Source: Limnohabitans sp. MMS-10A-178 (GTDB taxonomy: Bacteria > Pseudomonadota > Gammaproteobacteria > Burkholderiales > Burkholderiaceae_C). From it: a stretch of 64,000 bases of DNA. Of the stretch, positions 20,985 through 31,951 are shown piece after piece. Position numbers and translations under genes: made by a program. The notes beneath the pieces were generated by a model. It made no database searches. It was not told where the DNA came from and saw only the letters and a program-made list of their open reading frames with translations. Positions within the stretch are counted from its first letter, which is position 1. Each line of letters starts with the position of its first letter. Where the stretch lies: positions 744,001-808,000 of the forward strand of contig NZ_NERY01000001.1 of assembly GCF_003063375.1 (NCBI RefSeq). Reading direction: 5' to 3'.

Positions 20985-22256
20985 CTAGCGCTCTTTGCGC
21001 AAAAAGATACGTTGAACCGCGTGTGTGGCTTGAGCCACGTGTTCGGGGTCTGCTTCGCGGAGTTCGGCCATTGCGCCATGCAGCATTTTTTGGGTCAAAC
21101 CGCGGGAAAGTGCTTCCAGTACTTTTTCAGGGTCCTCACCCTTGGCCAGCATTTTGCGGGCACGGGCCATTTCAGCTTCTCGCCACTCATCTGCCTGGGC
21201 ATTCAATTGCTGAATGAGCGGTACGCTGCCGCGCTGAACCATCCAGTGCATGAAGCTTTGCACGCCGGCGTCAATGATGACCTCCGCTTCTGCCACCGCG
21301 GCTTGCCGATGAGCTTGACCGGTTTGAATGACGCTGGCCAAATCGTCGACGGTGTAGAGATAAACATCTTCCAAAGATTTAACTTCGGGCTCGATATCGC
21401 GAGGGACCGCCAAGTCGACCATGAACATGGGGCGGTTGCGCCGCTTTTTGAGTGCGCGTTCGACGGCCCCCAAGCCAATGAGAGGCAGTGTGCTGGCGGT
21501 GCAGCTGATGACAGCATCGAATTCATGCAAGCGATCGGGCAATTCGGACAAGCGCATGACTTCAGCGCCATATTGGGCCGCCAGCTTTTCACCACGATCC
21601 ATAGTGCGGTTGGCAATGGCCATGCTGCGCGGGTTTTTGGCGGCAAAGTGAGTGACCACCAATTCAATCATTTCACCCGCACCTACAAACAGCACTTTGA
21701 TTTTGCTGAGGTCTTCAAAAAGCTGACCGGCCAAGCGCACTGCCGCGGCAGACATGCTGATGGAATGAGCGCCAATTTCGGTGGTCGAGCGCACTTCCTT
21801 GGCAACTGCAAAACTTCTTTGAAACAACTGATTCAAGGTGCTGCCCAAGGCACCAGCTTCTTCGGCTGCCCTGACCGCATCTTTCAATTGACCCAGAATT
21901 TGGGCTTCACCCAAAACCATGGAGTCGAGCCCGCTGGCAACCCGAAAGGCGTGTCGCGCCACATGGCCTTCTTCAAGCAAGTAGGTGTGGGAGCGCAGTT
22001 CGTGGATGGAGACCCCACCACTTTGCGCTAGCCAATTCAAGGTGCCTTCTATGATGGGCTGATCTGCGGCACAATAAATTTCTGTGCGGTTGCAGGTGGA
22101 GAGAATGGCTGCTTCAGGTTCGCGCGCTGTTTGTGAGGCCAAATTGCCCCTGAGTTGGTGCAAAGTGGGGGGGAGTTGGTCGACGGCGAACGCAAACCGC
22201 CCGCGCAAATCGAGCGGGGCTGTTGTGTGGTTTAACCCCAATGCCCAAACTGCCAT
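20985..22256 (-). CDS. hemA: Glutamyl-tRNA reductase
   Basis: The 423-aa enzyme starts the C5 route to tetrapyrroles by reducing glutamyl-tRNA to glutamate-1-semialdehyde. The catalytic cysteine lies in '[12 protein letters not shown]', followed by '[15 protein letters not shown]' and an NADPH-binding Rossmann region '[13 protein letters not shown]'. Heading the hemA-prfA-prmC cluster is the usual arrangement in proteobacteria. Confidence 0.97.
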   Translation of the reverse strand: MAVWALGLNHTTAPLDLRGRFAFAVDQLPPTLHQLRGNLASQTAREPEAAILSTCNRTEIYCAADQPIIEGTLNWLAQSGGVSIHELRSHTYLLEEGHVARHAFRVASGLDSMVLGEAQILGQLKDAVRAAEEAGALGSTLNQLFQRSFAVAKEVRSTTEIGAHSISMSAAAVRLAGQLFEDLSKIKVLFVGAGEMIELVVTHFAAKNPRSMAIANRTMDRGEKLAAQYGAEVMRLSELPDRLHEFDAVISCTASTLPLIGLGAVERALKKRRNRPMFMVDLAVPRDIEPEVKSLEDVYLYTVDDLASVIQTGQAHRQAAVAEAEVIIDAGVQSFMHWMVQRGSVPLIQQLNAQADEWREAEMARARKMLAKGEDPEKVLEALSRGLTQKMLHGAMAELREADPEHVAQATHAVQRIFLRKER

Positions 22257-22296
22257 GTTTCGGATTATAAAACCTGCACCTCAGATAAGGAAATGA

Positions 22297-22578
22297 ATGA
22301 CTTGGGATGACGTTTTTTGGCATATGGTGAATTTTTCGCTGCCCGCCTTGATGGTATCTCTTGGCATCACCCTTTGGGGCTCGTTCCAATATCGGCGTCA
22401 ATCTCAAATCGGGTGGCTTTGGCGCTGGTTTTTCAGTGCCATGGGCGGTTTGGCTGTCTTGGTCGGCGGTTTGGTCATCACCGGCAACGACGGGAAAATG
22501 GCCACCTACGGTGCGCTGGTGTTGATTTGCGCCACCATTGAGTGGGCTTTGCAAATGAAATTTAAGCGGCAGGGCTGA
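22297..22578 (+). CDS. Small membrane protein of unknown function
   Basis: The 93-aa product has three hydrophobic segments (about 12-28, 40-60, 68-84) with 'FQYRRQSQIGWLWRW' between the first two and a basic C-terminus 'KFKRQG'. AAGGAAATGA precedes the ATG. I recognise no family. It is divergent from hemA (40 nt) and its 3' end overlaps the convergent ugpQ gene by 17 nt, so the last six codons are read on both strands. Confidence 0.7.
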   Translation: MTWDDVFWHMVNFSLPALMVSLGITLWGSFQYRRQSQIGWLWRWFFSAMGGLAVLVGGLVITGNDGKMATYGALVLICATIEWALQMKFKRQG

Positions 22579-23299
22579 AAACATCCACTCGGTCAGTGAT
22601 AATGCCGTCGGTTCCCAAGGCCAGCAAGTGCTGAGCAGCCCACTCGTCATTCACGGTGTAGCTGAGGCATCTCATTCCGGCGCCGTGAGCAGCCAACACA
22701 ATTTCCGGGCTCCACAGAGCGTATTGGCAGACGATGGCGCTGCAATCCAAGCGCTTGGCAGATTCTAACCATCCCTCGGTCAGGCTGTGGAGCAATAAAC
22801 CTCTGGGCAAATGGGGCGCGGCTTGTTGGGCGCCTTTGAGGGAATCAAATTGGAAGGAGGTGAGCAGAGGCGGCACTTTTTCGTGTTGCCAAAGGTGCGC
22901 AGCTTGTTGGGCCACGATTTCACCTGTTTTGAATTCAACACCCGGTGTGGGTTTGATTTCAATATTGAGGAAAAATTGGTTCCGATTGCAATATTGGGCG
23001 AGGCCGGTCAAAGTTGGCAGAGGCTCGCCGCTGTAGTGTCTTGAGTGCCAACTGCCAGCATCTAATTGTGAGAGTTGATGCCAGCTTTGTTCACCGCCAA
23101 TGCCGTGGCCGTTGGTGGTTCGATTCAGTGTGGCGTCATGCATTAGAAACACCACATCGTCTGCGCTGAGTTTGGCGTCGCATTCAAACATGCGGTAGCC
23201 GTACTCGGCGCCTTTGCGGAATGCGGCAAGTGTGTTCTCGGGCGCTAAAGTGCCTGCGCCTCGATGGGCGATCCAGCGGGGGTAGTGCCAATGTTTCAT
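22562..23299 (-). CDS. ugpQ: Glycerophosphodiester phosphodiesterase
   Basis: The 245-aa protein has the GDPD signature: 'IAHRGAGTLAPENTLAAF', then 'FECDAKLSADD', 'MHDATLNRTTNG' and 'LNIEIKPTPG', supplying the metal and catalytic residues. No signal peptide is present, so it hydrolyses imported glycerophosphodiesters in the cytoplasm to glycerol-3-phosphate and an alcohol. It is the last gene of the ugpBAECQ string, 9 nt after ugpC, as in E. coli. Confidence 0.94.
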   Translation of the reverse strand: MKHWHYPRWIAHRGAGTLAPENTLAAFRKGAEYGYRMFECDAKLSADDVVFLMHDATLNRTTNGHGIGGEQSWHQLSQLDAGSWHSRHYSGEPLPTLTGLAQYCNRNQFFLNIEIKPTPGVEFKTGEIVAQQAAHLWQHEKVPPLLTSFQFDSLKGAQQAAPHLPRGLLLHSLTEGWLESAKRLDCSAIVCQYALWSPEIVLAAHGAGMRCLSYTVNDEWAAQHLLALGTDGIITDRVDVFSPAA

Positions 23300-23308
23300 C
23301 GAGTCATT

Positions 23309-24331
23309 TTAAGCAATGCGTTTTTGGGTCTGCGCATCAAACCAGTGCAAGCGTTCGGCGCGTGGTGTGGCGTGTAACGTGCTGCCCGGATCAGGCGCGG
23401 GCAGCGATGCGTCCAGCCGCAAGGTGAGGGTTTCTGGCCCCAAGCGGGCGTGCACCAGGCGCTCGGCGCCCAGCAGTTCCACTGTGTCCACCGTCAACGA
23501 CCAGCTACCGTTTACGGGTACTGGCGTGATGTCCAGATGCTCGGGGCGAATACCCATAATTTGCCCTGTAGGCGTACCAGGAGAATGTTGGAGCAGGTTC
23601 ATGGGCGGTGAGCCGATGAAACTGGCGACAAAAGTACTGGCTGGGCGGTTATAGACCTCTTCTGGCGTACCGAATTGCTCCATGTGACCGCCATTCATCA
23701 CGATCATACGTTGGGCTAAGGTCATGGCTTCGACCTGATCGTGCGTCACAAAAAGGCTGGTGATACCCAACTCGCGGTGCAGCTTTTGAATCTCTAGCCG
23801 AGTCTGGGCGCGCAGCTTGGCATCTAGGTTGGACAGAGGTTCGTCGAACAAAAAAACCTGAGGCTGTCGCACGATGGCGCGGCCCATGGCCACGCGCTGG
23901 CGCTGACCACCGGAAAGCTCGCGCGGCTTGCGTTGCAGCAGCTGAGACAGCTCCAAAATCGCGGCGGCCTTGTCCACGCGTGCCTTGATTTCCTCCAGCG
24001 GTCGCTTGGCGATTTTCAGGCCATAGGCCATGTTGTCGAACACGCTCATGTGTGGGTACAACGCGTAGTTCTGAAACACCATGGCGATGTCTCGCTCAGC
24101 GGGCTCAAGGTCGTTGACCACGCGCTCACCAATCGACACGGTGCCTGCGGTGATTTCTTCAAGACCCGCCACCATGCGCAGCAGGGTGGACTTGCCACAG
24201 CCTGATGGCCCGACGATGACCACAAATTCGCCATCGTGGATGTCAGCGCTCAGATTTTGAATGACGGTATTGCCCTTAGCGCCTGTGCCATAGGTTTTTT
24301 GAAGGTGAGAGAGGGTGATTGAAGCCATCAT
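23309..24331 (-). CDS. ugpC: sn-Glycerol-3-phosphate ABC transporter ATPase
   Basis: The 340-aa ATPase has Walker A 'GPSGCGKST', signature '[15 protein letters not shown]', Walker B '[15 protein letters not shown]' and a C-terminal TOBE-type domain. Its start overlaps the stop of ugpE (4 nt); the second codon is also ATG. In E. coli UgpC and MalK can replace each other, so exchange with the ATPase at 1525-2580 is conceivable. Confidence 0.94.
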   Translation of the reverse strand: MMASITLSHLQKTYGTGAKGNTVIQNLSADIHDGEFVVIVGPSGCGKSTLLRMVAGLEEITAGTVSIGERVVNDLEPAERDIAMVFQNYALYPHMSVFDNMAYGLKIAKRPLEEIKARVDKAAAILELSQLLQRKPRELSGGQRQRVAMGRAIVRQPQVFLFDEPLSNLDAKLRAQTRLEIQKLHRELGITSLFVTHDQVEAMTLAQRMIVMNGGHMEQFGTPEEVYNRPASTFVASFIGSPPMNLLQHSPGTPTGQIMGIRPEHLDITPVPVNGSWSLTVDTVELLGAERLVHARLGPETLTLRLDASLPAPDPGSTLHATPRAERLHWFDAQTQKRIA

Positions 24332-25179
24332 TTTTCCGTATCAACGAGGCCCTTGACGAACCACTTTTGCATCAGAACCACCACCAAGGCGGGTGGCAGC
24401 ATGGCCAAAATGGCCGTGGCCATGACCAAGTTCCATTGCACTTGCGAGTCGGGTCCAGCAGTCATGCTGCGGATGCCCATGACAATGGGGTACATGCGCT
24501 CTTCGGTGCTCATGAGCAGAGGCCATAGGTACTGGTTCCAGCCATAGATGAACTGGATCACAAACAGGGCCGCAATGCTGGTACGCGACAAAGGCAAGAG
24601 CACATCCCAAAAAAACTGCATGGGTGAGGCGCCATCCATCTTGGCTGCTTCGGCCAACTCATCGGGCACCGTCAGAAAAAATTGCCGGAACAAAAAAGTG
24701 GCTGTGGCAGAAGCAATGAGGGGGATGGTTAAGCCCGCAAAACTGTTGATCATCCCGAAGTCGGCCACCACTTGGTAGGTCGGCACAATCCGCACCTCGA
24801 CCGGCAACATCAAGGTGATGAAGATGCCCCAAAACACCGCTTTGCGAAATGGAAAATTGAAGTACACGATGGCAAAAGCACTGAGCAAAGAGATGACGAT
24901 CTTGCCAAATGCAATGCTTAGGGCTGTGACCAAACTGACCCACATCATCCGCGCTACTGGCACTTGGCTGGTCACACCGGGGCCTTCGCCCAACAATATG
25001 GTGCGGTAGTTTAGCCAAGCATCTTGGCCAAACCAGATTGGTATGGGCGACTGCGCCATGTCTTGTGCCGAATGGGTTGACCCGACCAAGGCGAGGTAGA
25101 TGGGGAACACAATAACCATCACGCCCAAAGCCAGCAGGGCGTGAGAGATCAGATCTAAAAAGGGATGCCGTTCGACCAT
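24328..25179 (-). CDS. ugpE: sn-Glycerol-3-phosphate ABC transporter permease
   Basis: The 283-aa permease has about six membrane segments and the EAA loop '[20 protein letters not shown]'. The start '[20 protein letters not shown]' resembles UgpE. It lies 1 nt after the stop of ugpA and overlaps ugpC by 4 nt. Confidence 0.94.
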   Translation of the reverse strand: MVERHPFLDLISHALLALGVMVIVFPIYLALVGSTHSAQDMAQSPIPIWFGQDAWLNYRTILLGEGPGVTSQVPVARMMWVSLVTALSIAFGKIVISLLSAFAIVYFNFPFRKAVFWGIFITLMLPVEVRIVPTYQVVADFGMINSFAGLTIPLIASATATFLFRQFFLTVPDELAEAAKMDGASPMQFFWDVLLPLSRTSIAALFVIQFIYGWNQYLWPLLMSTEERMYPIVMGIRSMTAGPDSQVQWNLVMATAILAMLPPALVVVLMQKWFVKGLVDTEK

Positions 25180-25180
25180 G

Positions 25181-26074
25181 TTAGTAATTCACCTTGCGTT
25201 CGACATAGCGAAATTGCAGCACCGTCAAACTGATGACGATCGCCATGAGCACCACCGACTGCGCAGCCGAACCGCCCAAATCCATGGCTTTGAAGCCGTC
25301 AAAGTAGACCTTGTAGACCAAGATGGCCGTGTCTTTACCAGGCCCTCCTTTGGTGGTGGCGTCGATGATGCCGAAAGTTTCAAAAAAGGCGTAAACCGTG
25401 TTAACCACCAACAAGAAAAAAGTGGTGGGGGTCAATAGTGGTAATTGCACGGTCCAAAACCGCTGCCAAACGCTGGCACCATCGATGGAAGCAGCTTCAA
25501 CCAGTGATTTGGGAATGCTTTGAAAACCTGCCAAAAAGAACAAAAAGTTGTAGGCGATTTGCTTCCAAACCGAAGCGATCACGACCAATGTCATTGCATG
25601 GGTGCTGTTGAGCAAAATGTTCCATTCGACGCCGAATTTCTCAAGCACATAGGCCACCAAGCCCACCGAAGGCGAAAACAAAAACAACCACAGAACCCCA
25701 GCCACCACTGGCGCGACCGCATAAGGCAAGATTAGCAGGCTGCGGTACAACCAGATGCCCCGCACCACGCGGTCGGCGAAAAAGGCCAAAACCAATGACA
25801 GCGAAATCCCCAAGCCTGCCACCAACACCGAAAACAAAGCGGTGGTTTTGAACGATTCCAAATAGGTCTCATCGCGCCACAAAGCGACAAAGTTGTCCAG
25901 GCCGCTCCACTGAACCGAAGTGCCAAAAGCATCAGACTGTTGGAAAGACTGCACCAAAGCCTGACCGGCTGGCCAAAAGAAGAACGCCAAAATGATGAAG
26001 CCTTGGGGTGCAATCAGCACCCAAGGCAACCATTTGGACCGAAAAATAACTTTTTTATCGCTGCTCAAAATCAT
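25181..26074 (-). CDS. ugpA: sn-Glycerol-3-phosphate ABC transporter permease
   Basis: The 297-aa permease has the UgpA-like N-terminus '[20 protein letters not shown]' and EAA loop '[17 protein letters not shown]'. It partners UgpE. The ATG lacks a Shine-Dalgarno within normal distance; a 10-bp hairpin ends 2 nt before it and an AAGG lies just upstream of that hairpin (separate entry). Confidence 0.94.
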   Translation of the reverse strand: MILSSDKKVIFRSKWLPWVLIAPQGFIILAFFFWPAGQALVQSFQQSDAFGTSVQWSGLDNFVALWRDETYLESFKTTALFSVLVAGLGISLSLVLAFFADRVVRGIWLYRSLLILPYAVAPVVAGVLWLFLFSPSVGLVAYVLEKFGVEWNILLNSTHAMTLVVIASVWKQIAYNFLFFLAGFQSIPKSLVEAASIDGASVWQRFWTVQLPLLTPTTFFLLVVNTVYAFFETFGIIDATTKGGPGKDTAILVYKVYFDGFKAMDLGGSAAQSVVLMAIVISLTVLQFRYVERKVNY

Positions 26075-26076
26075 TC

Positions 26077-26106
26077 AAGCCAGCCGACGCGAACACCGGC
26101 TGGCTT
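26077..26106 (-). promoter_or_regulatory. ugpB-ugpA intergenic hairpin placed between SD and start codon
   Basis: On the minus-strand mRNA, AAGCCAGCCG and CGGCTGGCTT pair perfectly (10 bp, 10-nt loop), ending 2 nt before the ugpA ATG. AAGG lies one base upstream of the stem, about 33 nt from the ATG in linear sequence but close once the stem folds. No U-run follows, so it is not a normal terminator. It may instead set ugpA translation or protect the ugpB mRNA end. Confidence 0.6.
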
Positions 26107-26129
26107 GCCTTAAAAAAAGACCTAAAAGA

Positions 26130-27440
26130 TCAGGACTTATTGGCTTTTTCAAACCTCTCGAGCAATTCATTGCCGCGCTTGACGATGCTGTCCAAGGCGT
26201 CTTTGGCAGACTTTTTGCCCGCCCAAACTTGTTCGAGTTCTTCGTCTTCAATGGTTCGGATTTGCACATAGTTGCCCAAACGGATGCCGCGCGATTTATC
26301 GGTTGTCTTGCGAATCATCTGGTTGACCGACACGTCAGTTCCGGGGTTTTGCTTGTAAAAGCCCGAAGCTTCTGTGATCTTGAAGGCTTCCATTGTCACA
26401 GGCAAGTAACCGGTGCGCTTGTGGTTCACCGACTGAACGACTGGGTCAGACAGGTAATTGAAGAAAGCTGCAACGCCTTTGTTCTCTTCGGCTTTCTTGC
26501 CTGCCATGGCCCAGAGGCTGGCGCCACCAATCACGGTATTCTGAGGCGCACCGGCCACATCGGGGTAATAAGGCAAGGTGCCCACGGCAAACTTGAACTT
26601 GGCGTTTTTGCTGATACCGGCATAAGCAGCCGATGAGTTGGTGTACATGGCGCACTCGCCCGACTCAAACGTGGCACCGGCTGCACCGGCGCGACCTTTG
26701 TAAACAAACAGGCCTTGTTGGGCCATGTTGCCCAAGTTTTCTATATGGCGCACATGCAAAGGCGAGTTAAGAACCAAGCGGGCGTCCATGCCTTTCATGC
26801 CGTTGCCTTTGGTGGCCAATTCGGTGTTGTGCCAAGTGGAGAAGCTCTCCAACTGGGTCCAACCTTGCCAAGCAGTCGTGAAGGGGCATTTGTGGCCGCT
26901 GGCTTTGAGTTTGGCCGCGGCCAAAGCGACCTCAGGCCATGTTTGAGGCAGCTTGTCGGTCGAAACGCCAGCTGCCTTTAGGGCATCCACGTTGAACCAC
27001 ATCACGGTGGTTGAGCTATTGAACGGGAAAGACATCATTTGGCCGTTGGGCGCTGTGTAGTAACCGGACACGGCGGGCACATAGGATTGGGGGTCAAATT
27101 TATAACCTGCATCGCGCATGATTTTTTCTGCCGGGACCACCACGCCTTTGGAAGCCATCATCGTGGCAGTGCCCACTTCAAACACCTGCAAAATATGTGG
27201 GGCATTGCCAGCGCGGAAGGCGGCCACGGCGGCCGTCATGGATTCGTCATAGTTGCCCTTGAAGACGGGCACAATTTTGTAATCTTTTTGCTTGCCGTTG
27301 AAATCTTTCGCAATGTCACCGATCCATTCGCCAAGTGCGCCAGACATCGAGTGCCACCACTGAATTTCAGTTTGGGCTTGCGCGCCGAAGCTTGCAAATG
27401 CGGCCACAGCGACAGTGGCGAGCGTTTTTTTGTAATTCAT
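26130..27440 (-). CDS. ugpB: sn-Glycerol-3-phosphate-binding periplasmic protein
   Basis: I start at the ATG at 27440 (436 aa): it begins a signal peptide ('MNYKKTLATVAVAAFASFGA' then 'QAQ') and is preceded by AAGGAGT at good spacing. The ORF's upstream start at 27476 would hide the signal. The mature protein opens 'TEIQWWHSMSGALGEW', the start of UgpB-type binding proteins. It captures glycerol-3-phosphate or glycerophosphocholine in the periplasm for UgpAEC. It is the first gene of the operon. Confidence 0.94.
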   Translation of the reverse strand: MNYKKTLATVAVAAFASFGAQAQTEIQWWHSMSGALGEWIGDIAKDFNGKQKDYKIVPVFKGNYDESMTAAVAAFRAGNAPHILQVFEVGTATMMASKGVVVPAEKIMRDAGYKFDPQSYVPAVSGYYTAPNGQMMSFPFNSSTTVMWFNVDALKAAGVSTDKLPQTWPEVALAAAKLKASGHKCPFTTAWQGWTQLESFSTWHNTELATKGNGMKGMDARLVLNSPLHVRHIENLGNMAQQGLFVYKGRAGAAGATFESGECAMYTNSSAAYAGISKNAKFKFAVGTLPYYPDVAGAPQNTVIGGASLWAMAGKKAEENKGVAAFFNYLSDPVVQSVNHKRTGYLPVTMEAFKITEASGFYKQNPGTDVSVNQMIRKTTDKSRGIRLGNYVQIRTIEDEELEQVWAGKKSAKDALDSIVKRGNELLERFEKANKS

Positions 27441-27500
27441 AAGTACTCCTTTGAGTGTTGGATCAAACATGAGCATAAGTTCATGATTTCACATCTTATT

Positions 27501-27536
27501 AATGTGTCATGAAGCTTTGGTGACAAACTGAGCTTT
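27501..27536 (-). promoter_or_regulatory. Candidate Pho-box/promoter for the ugp operon
   Basis: The minus strand reads TTGTCAC-caaa-GCTTCAT, two 7-mers spaced by 4 nt of which the first fits a PhoB half-site (CTGTCAT-like) well and the second only in its TCAT. TAAGAT, a possible -10, lies about 11 nt further on. In E. coli ugp is PhoB-controlled. The match is weak and needs a matrix scan. Confidence 0.3.
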
Positions 27537-27622
27537 CCAAGATCAAACTCAATGTCTGGGTTCACTGTCCCCACCCTTGGTGCGTGAATTAGCTCCTGCA
27601 GTAAAATCTGCGCTTAAACCCC

Positions 27623-30600
27623 ATGAATGCTCCAACCACGCTCCAACACCTCATGCAGGCTGACGATTCGTCGCCTCGCTTGCGCGAAATTCCCTACAAC
27701 TACACAAGCTTCTCCGATCGAGAAATTGTGATTCGTTTGTTGGGTGTTCGTGCTTGGGACCTGCTCAATCAACTTCGAGACGAGCGCCGCACTGGCAGGT
27801 CTGCTCGCATGCTTTATGAAGTCTTGGGCGATATTTGGGTGGTTCAACGCAACCCCTACTTGCAAGACGACCTGCTAGACAACCCCGATCGGAGAAAGCT
27901 TTTAGTCGAGGCCTTACAGCATCGACTGGGAGAAGTCCAAAAACGTCGCACCCCTGATGCCGATGCTTTGCGAGATGGTGCCGTGGGCGAGTTGTTGGAA
28001 TTGGCAGGCAAGGCTGTCAAAGAGTTTGGTGAGACTTTCTCGGCCATGGCCCAGTTGCGCAAAAAAACGCAAAAGGGACTGGGCAAGCACACTGCCAAAG
28101 ACAATATCAAGTTTGATGCGCTGTCGCGCGTGAGCCATGTAACCGATGCTACCGACTGGCGCGTTGAATATCCCTTTGTGGTTCTCACGCCAGACACAGA
28201 AACCGAAATGGCCAATTTGGTCAAAGCCTGTTTCACCTTGGGCTTGACCATCATTCCAAGGGGCGGCGGCACGGGCTACACAGGCGGTGCAGTGCCCCTG
28301 ACGTGGAACAGCGCAGTGATCAACACTGAAAAGCTCGAAGCCATGTCAGACATTGAGATGGTGAAGTTGCCGGGGCTAGACAAAGAAGTGCCTACGCTTT
28401 GGACCGAAGTGGGCGTGGTCACGCAGCGCGTGGCCGATGCCGCAGAGCGCGCCGGCTGGGTCTTTGCTGTTGATCCAACATCTGCCGAAGCCAGCTGCAT
28501 TGGTGGCAACATTGCCATGAATGCAGGCGGCAAGAAGGCTGTTTTGTGGGGTACCGCACTCGACAATTTGGCCAGTTGGCGCATGGTAACGCCCGATGCG
28601 CAGTGGCTCGAAGTGACCCGCTTGAACCACAACTTGGGCAAGATTCACGATGTAGAAGTCGCCAGTTTTGAACTGAAATATTTCGAAGCCAATGGCACCA
28701 CACTGGTCCGCCAAGAACGCCTTGACATTCCCGGTGCAAACTTCCGCAAAGAAGGCTTGGGCAAGGACGTAACCGACAAATTCTTGGCTGGCTTGCCAGG
28801 CGTGCAAAAAGAAGGATGCGATGGCCTGATCACCAGCGCACGCTGGATTTTGCACCGCATGCCTGACCACACGCGCACCGTTTGCCTAGAGTTTTTTGGC
28901 AATGCCAAAGATGCGGTGCCCAGCATCGTTGAAATCAAAGACTTCATGTTCGCAGAGCAAAAACGCTCGGGTGTGTTGCTGGCAGGTTTGGAGCATTTGG
29001 ACGATCGCTATTTGCGCGCGGTGGGCTACACCACCAAGTCCAAACGCGGTGGCTTGCCCAAAATGGTTTTGGTGGGTGACATTGCCGGCGACAACGCCGA
29101 TGACGTGGCCAAAGTCACATCTGAAGTGGTTCGCCTTGCCAACTCACGCAGCGGCGAAGGCTTCATTGCCATCAGCCCTGAAGCGCGCAAAAAGTTTTGG
29201 TTAGATCGCAAAAGAACAGCGGCCATTAGCAAGCACACCAATGCCTTCAAAATCAACGAAGACGTCGTGATTCCACTGCCACGAATGGCCGAGTACACCG
29301 ATGGCATTGAACTCATCAACATCGAGCTGTCGCTGCGCAACAAAATCAAGTTGTGCAACGAATTGGAGCAGTTTTTAAGCAAGGGCAATTTGCCTTTGGG
29401 CAAGGAAGACGACGCTGGTCAAATTGCGCCTGCCGAGCTGTTGGAAGACAGGGTTGGCCAGGCTTTGGCTGTGGTGCGCGATGTGCGAGATTTGTGGCAA
29501 GGCTGGTTGCAGTCGGTGGACACCTTGTTTCCACAATTGCAAGATCACACATTGCGTGCCAGTTGGAAAACCCAAATCAAGGCACCTTTTGGAAGCATTT
29601 TTTCTGGGTCAGCATTCAAGCCTATCTTGGACGAATGCGTGGCCATCCACAAACGCGTTCTCAAGGGGCGTGTGTGGGTAGCGCTTCACATGCACGCAGG
29701 CGATGGCAATGTGCACACCAATCTGCCTGTCAATTCAGACGATTACGACATGCTGCAAACAGCGCATCAAACTGTGTCGCGCATCATGGTCTTGGCACGC
29801 AGTTTGGATGGGGTCATTTCTGGAGAACACGGCATTGGCATCACCAAGCTTGAACACCTGACCGACGCTGAACTCCAACCCTTTGCCGATTACAAGCAGC
29901 GGGTTGATCCTGAAGGGCGCTTCAACAAAGGCAAATTGATACGCAATGTGAGTGGCTCACAGGGTGTGGGTATTCAAGCCGATCTGACCAATGCCTATAC
30001 CCCCAGCTTTGGTTTGATGGCTCATGAGTCTCTCATCATGCAGCAGTCTGACATTGGCGCTATTGCCGGCAGCATCAAAGATTGTTTGCGCTGTGGCAAG
30101 TGCAAACCTGTGTGCGCCACGCATGTGCCCCGCGCCAATTTGTTGTACAGCCCGCGCAACAAAATTTTGGCCACATCCTTGCTGGTCGAAGCCTTCTTGT
30201 ATGAAGAGCAAACGCGCCGAGGTGTGTCCATTAAGCACTGGCAAGAATTTGAAGATGTGGCCGACCATTGCACTGTTTGCCACAAGTGCCTGTCGCCTTG
30301 CCCAGTCAAAATTGACTTTGGCGATGTGTCCATGAACATGCGCAACTTGCTGCGCAAAATGGGACAAAAAACATTCCGTCCCGGCAATGCTGCGGCCATG
30401 TTCATGCTGAATGCCACCAATCCCGAAACCATCAAACTGGCCCGAGCAGGCATGGTGGGTGTGGGCATGAAGGTGCAGCGCTTTGCCCACGATTTGCTCA
30501 AAACGTTTGCCCGTAAACAAACCAAAGCGCCGCCGTCTAGCATTGGCGCAGCGCCTATCAAAGAGCAAGTGATTCACTTCATCAACAAAAAGATGCCTGG

Positions 30601-31495
30601 CGGCTTGCCCAAGAAAACGGCCCGCGCTTTGTTGGACATTGAAGATCAAGACTACGTGCCTATCATTCGCAATCCGAAGGTCACTACGCCCGAGACGGAG
30701 GCGGTGTTTTACTTCCCCGGTTGCGGCTCTGAGCGCTTGTTCAGCCAAGTGGGTTTGGCCACGCAGGCCATGCTGTGGCACACGGGTGTTCAAACGGTTT
30801 TACCGCCAGGTTATTTGTGCTGTGGCTACCCCCAAAAGGGCAGTGGCCAGTTTGACAAGGCCGAAAAAATCATCACCGACAACCGTGTGCTGTTCCATCG
30901 CATGGCCAATACCCTCAACTACCTGGACATCAAAACCGTGGTGGTGAGTTGCGGCACTTGCTACGACCAACTTCAAGGTTATGAGTTTGACAAGATCTTC
31001 CCTGGTTGCCGCATCGTCGACATTCACGAGTACCTGCTCGAAAAGGGCATGACGCTCAGCAACCATGGCGCCTACCTGTACCACGACCCTTGCCACAGCC
31101 CCATGAAGCTGCAAGACCCCATGAAGACGGTCAAGTCCTTGTTGGGGCCTCAAGTGCTGAAGTCTGATCGCTGCTGCGGCGAGTCGGGCACCTTGGGCGT
31201 GACTCGCCCCGACATTGCCACGCAAGTTCGCTTCCGCAAAGAAGAAGAAATTCTCAAAGGCGAAACGCAAATGCGCGCCACTGGCATGGTGGGCGAAAAA
31301 GAAAACATCAAAGTCTTAACCAGCTGCCCAAGTTGTTTGCAAGGCTTGTCCCGTTATGGCGACGATTTGAAAAATGGCCTGTTGGAAGCCGACTATATTG
31401 TTGTCGAAATGGCCAAGCACATCTTGGGTGAGCAGTGGATGCCTGAGTATGTGGCGGCGGCCAATGCCGGCGGCATTGAGCGGGTTTTGGTTTAA
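27623..31495 (+). CDS. Giant FAD-linked/Fe-S oxidoreductase with DUF3683 N-terminus
   Basis: The 1290-aa protein combines an N-terminal region of DUF3683 type (about 1-130), a PCMH FAD-binding domain with '[14 protein letters not shown]' (about 210-230), the FAD-oxidase C domain with '[11 protein letters not shown]' (about 690) and '[10 protein letters not shown]' (about 732), two 4Fe-4S motifs ('[11 protein letters not shown]' about 820; '[12 protein letters not shown]' about 881), and two CCG domains (cysteine clusters near 1066, 1109, 1183 and 1234). This is the layout of D-lactate/glycolate/2-hydroxyglutarate-type dehydrogenases with the Fe-S subunit fused on. It probably oxidises a D-2-hydroxyacid and feeds electrons to quinone; the substrate is unknown. 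It is divergent from ugpB. Confidence 0.88.
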   Translation: MNAPTTLQHLMQADDSSPRLREIPYNYTSFSDREIVIRLLGVRAWDLLNQLRDERRTGRSARMLYEVLGDIWVVQRNPYLQDDLLDNPDRRKLLVEALQHRLGEVQKRRTPDADALRDGAVGELLELAGKAVKEFGETFSAMAQLRKKTQKGLGKHTAKDNIKFDALSRVSHVTDATDWRVEYPFVVLTPDTETEMANLVKACFTLGLTIIPRGGGTGYTGGAVPLTWNSAVINTEKLEAMSDIEMVKLPGLDKEVPTLWTEVGVVTQRVADAAERAGWVFAVDPTSAEASCIGGNIAMNAGGKKAVLWGTALDNLASWRMVTPDAQWLEVTRLNHNLGKIHDVEVASFELKYFEANGTTLVRQERLDIPGANFRKEGLGKDVTDKFLAGLPGVQKEGCDGLITSARWILHRMPDHTRTVCLEFFGNAKDAVPSIVEIKDFMFAEQKRSGVLLAGLEHLDDRYLRAVGYTTKSKRGGLPKMVLVGDIAGDNADDVAKVTSEVVRLANSRSGEGFIAISPEARKKFWLDRKRTAAISKHTNAFKINEDVVIPLPRMAEYTDGIELINIELSLRNKIKLCNELEQFLSKGNLPLGKEDDAGQIAPAELLEDRVGQALAVVRDVRDLWQGWLQSVDTLFPQLQDHTLRASWKTQIKAPFGSIFSGSAFKPILDECVAIHKRVLKGRVWVALHMHAGDGNVHTNLPVNSDDYDMLQTAHQTVSRIMVLARSLDGVISGEHGIGITKLEHLTDAELQPFADYKQRVDPEGRFNKGKLIRNVSGSQGVGIQADLTNAYTPSFGLMAHESLIMQQSDIGAIAGSIKDCLRCGKCKPVCATHVPRANLLYSPRNKILATSLLVEAFLYEEQTRRGVSIKHWQEFEDVADHCTVCHKCLSPCPVKIDFGDVSMNMRNLLRKMGQKTFRPGNAAAMFMLNATNPETIKLARAGMVGVGMKVQRFAHDLLKTFARKQTKAPPSSIGAAPIKEQVIHFINKKMPGGLPKKTARALLDIEDQDYVPIIRNPKVTTPETEAVFYFPGCGSERLFSQVGLATQAMLWHTGVQTVLPPGYLCCGYPQKGSGQFDKAEKIITDNRVLFHRMANTLNYLDIKTVVVSCGTCYDQLQGYEFDKIFPGCRIVDIHEYLLEKGMTLSNHGAYLYHDPCHSPMKLQDPMKTVKSLLGPQVLKSDRCCGESGTLGVTRPDIATQVRFRKEEEILKGETQMRATGMVGEKENIKVLTSCPSCLQGLSRYGDDLKNGLLEADYIVVEMAKHILGEQWMPEYVAAANAGGIERVLV

Positions 31496-31521
31496 CGCAA
31501 AGCATCACGAAAGACAGCCTT

Positions 31522-31938
31522 ATGGCCGGATTGACAACAGGCGCACCAACGCCAGAGGCCTTGACCCTTCATGGTCAAAGCCGGGCATTGGAAATTTCCT
31601 TTTCCGATGGCCAAACATTTCGCATTCCATTTGAACTCATGCGCGTTTACTCACCATCTGCAGAAGTCCAAGGCCATGGCCCGGGGCAAGAAGTTTTGCA
31701 GTCGGGCAAGCGTGAGGTGGATATCGTTGAGCTGGTGCAAGTGGGCAATTACGCAGTCCAGCCCACTTTCTCAGATGGCCACAACAGCGGTATCTTTTCT
31801 TGGGATTACTTGTACCACTTAGGTGCAGAACAAGACCGTCTTTTAGACCAATACAAAGAACGCTTGTTGGCGGCTGGCGTGCAAAGAGACGATCCTATGC
31901 CCGTTGCCGCGGGTGCCTCTTGTGGCCATTCGCATTGA
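31522..31938 (+). CDS. DUF971 (gamma-butyrobetaine hydroxylase N-terminal-like) protein
   Basis: The 138-aa protein contains the DUF971 fold ('[27 protein letters not shown]' and '[19 protein letters not shown]'). Members resemble the N-terminal domain of gamma-butyrobetaine hydroxylase and are linked to Fe-S or metal binding. The C-terminus 'GASCGHSH' could bind metal. The oxygenase domain is absent. It sits 13 nt before ubiE and is probably cotranscribed with it; its role is unknown. Confidence 0.85.
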   Translation: MAGLTTGAPTPEALTLHGQSRALEISFSDGQTFRIPFELMRVYSPSAEVQGHGPGQEVLQSGKREVDIVELVQVGNYAVQPTFSDGHNSGIFSWDYLYHLGAEQDRLLDQYKERLLAAGVQRDDPMPVAAGASCGHSH

Positions 31939-31951
31939 TTGGATTTTGAAA

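Noticed and set aside
20958-22031. 357-aa ORF on the plus strand opposite hemA
   Set aside because: It is antisense to a full-length HemA with catalytic motifs and has no recognisable domain; a shadow ORF.
29957-30793. 278-aa ORF antisense to the giant oxidoreductase
   Set aside because: Lies wholly inside a well-supported gene, on the opposite strand, with composition typical of a shadow frame.
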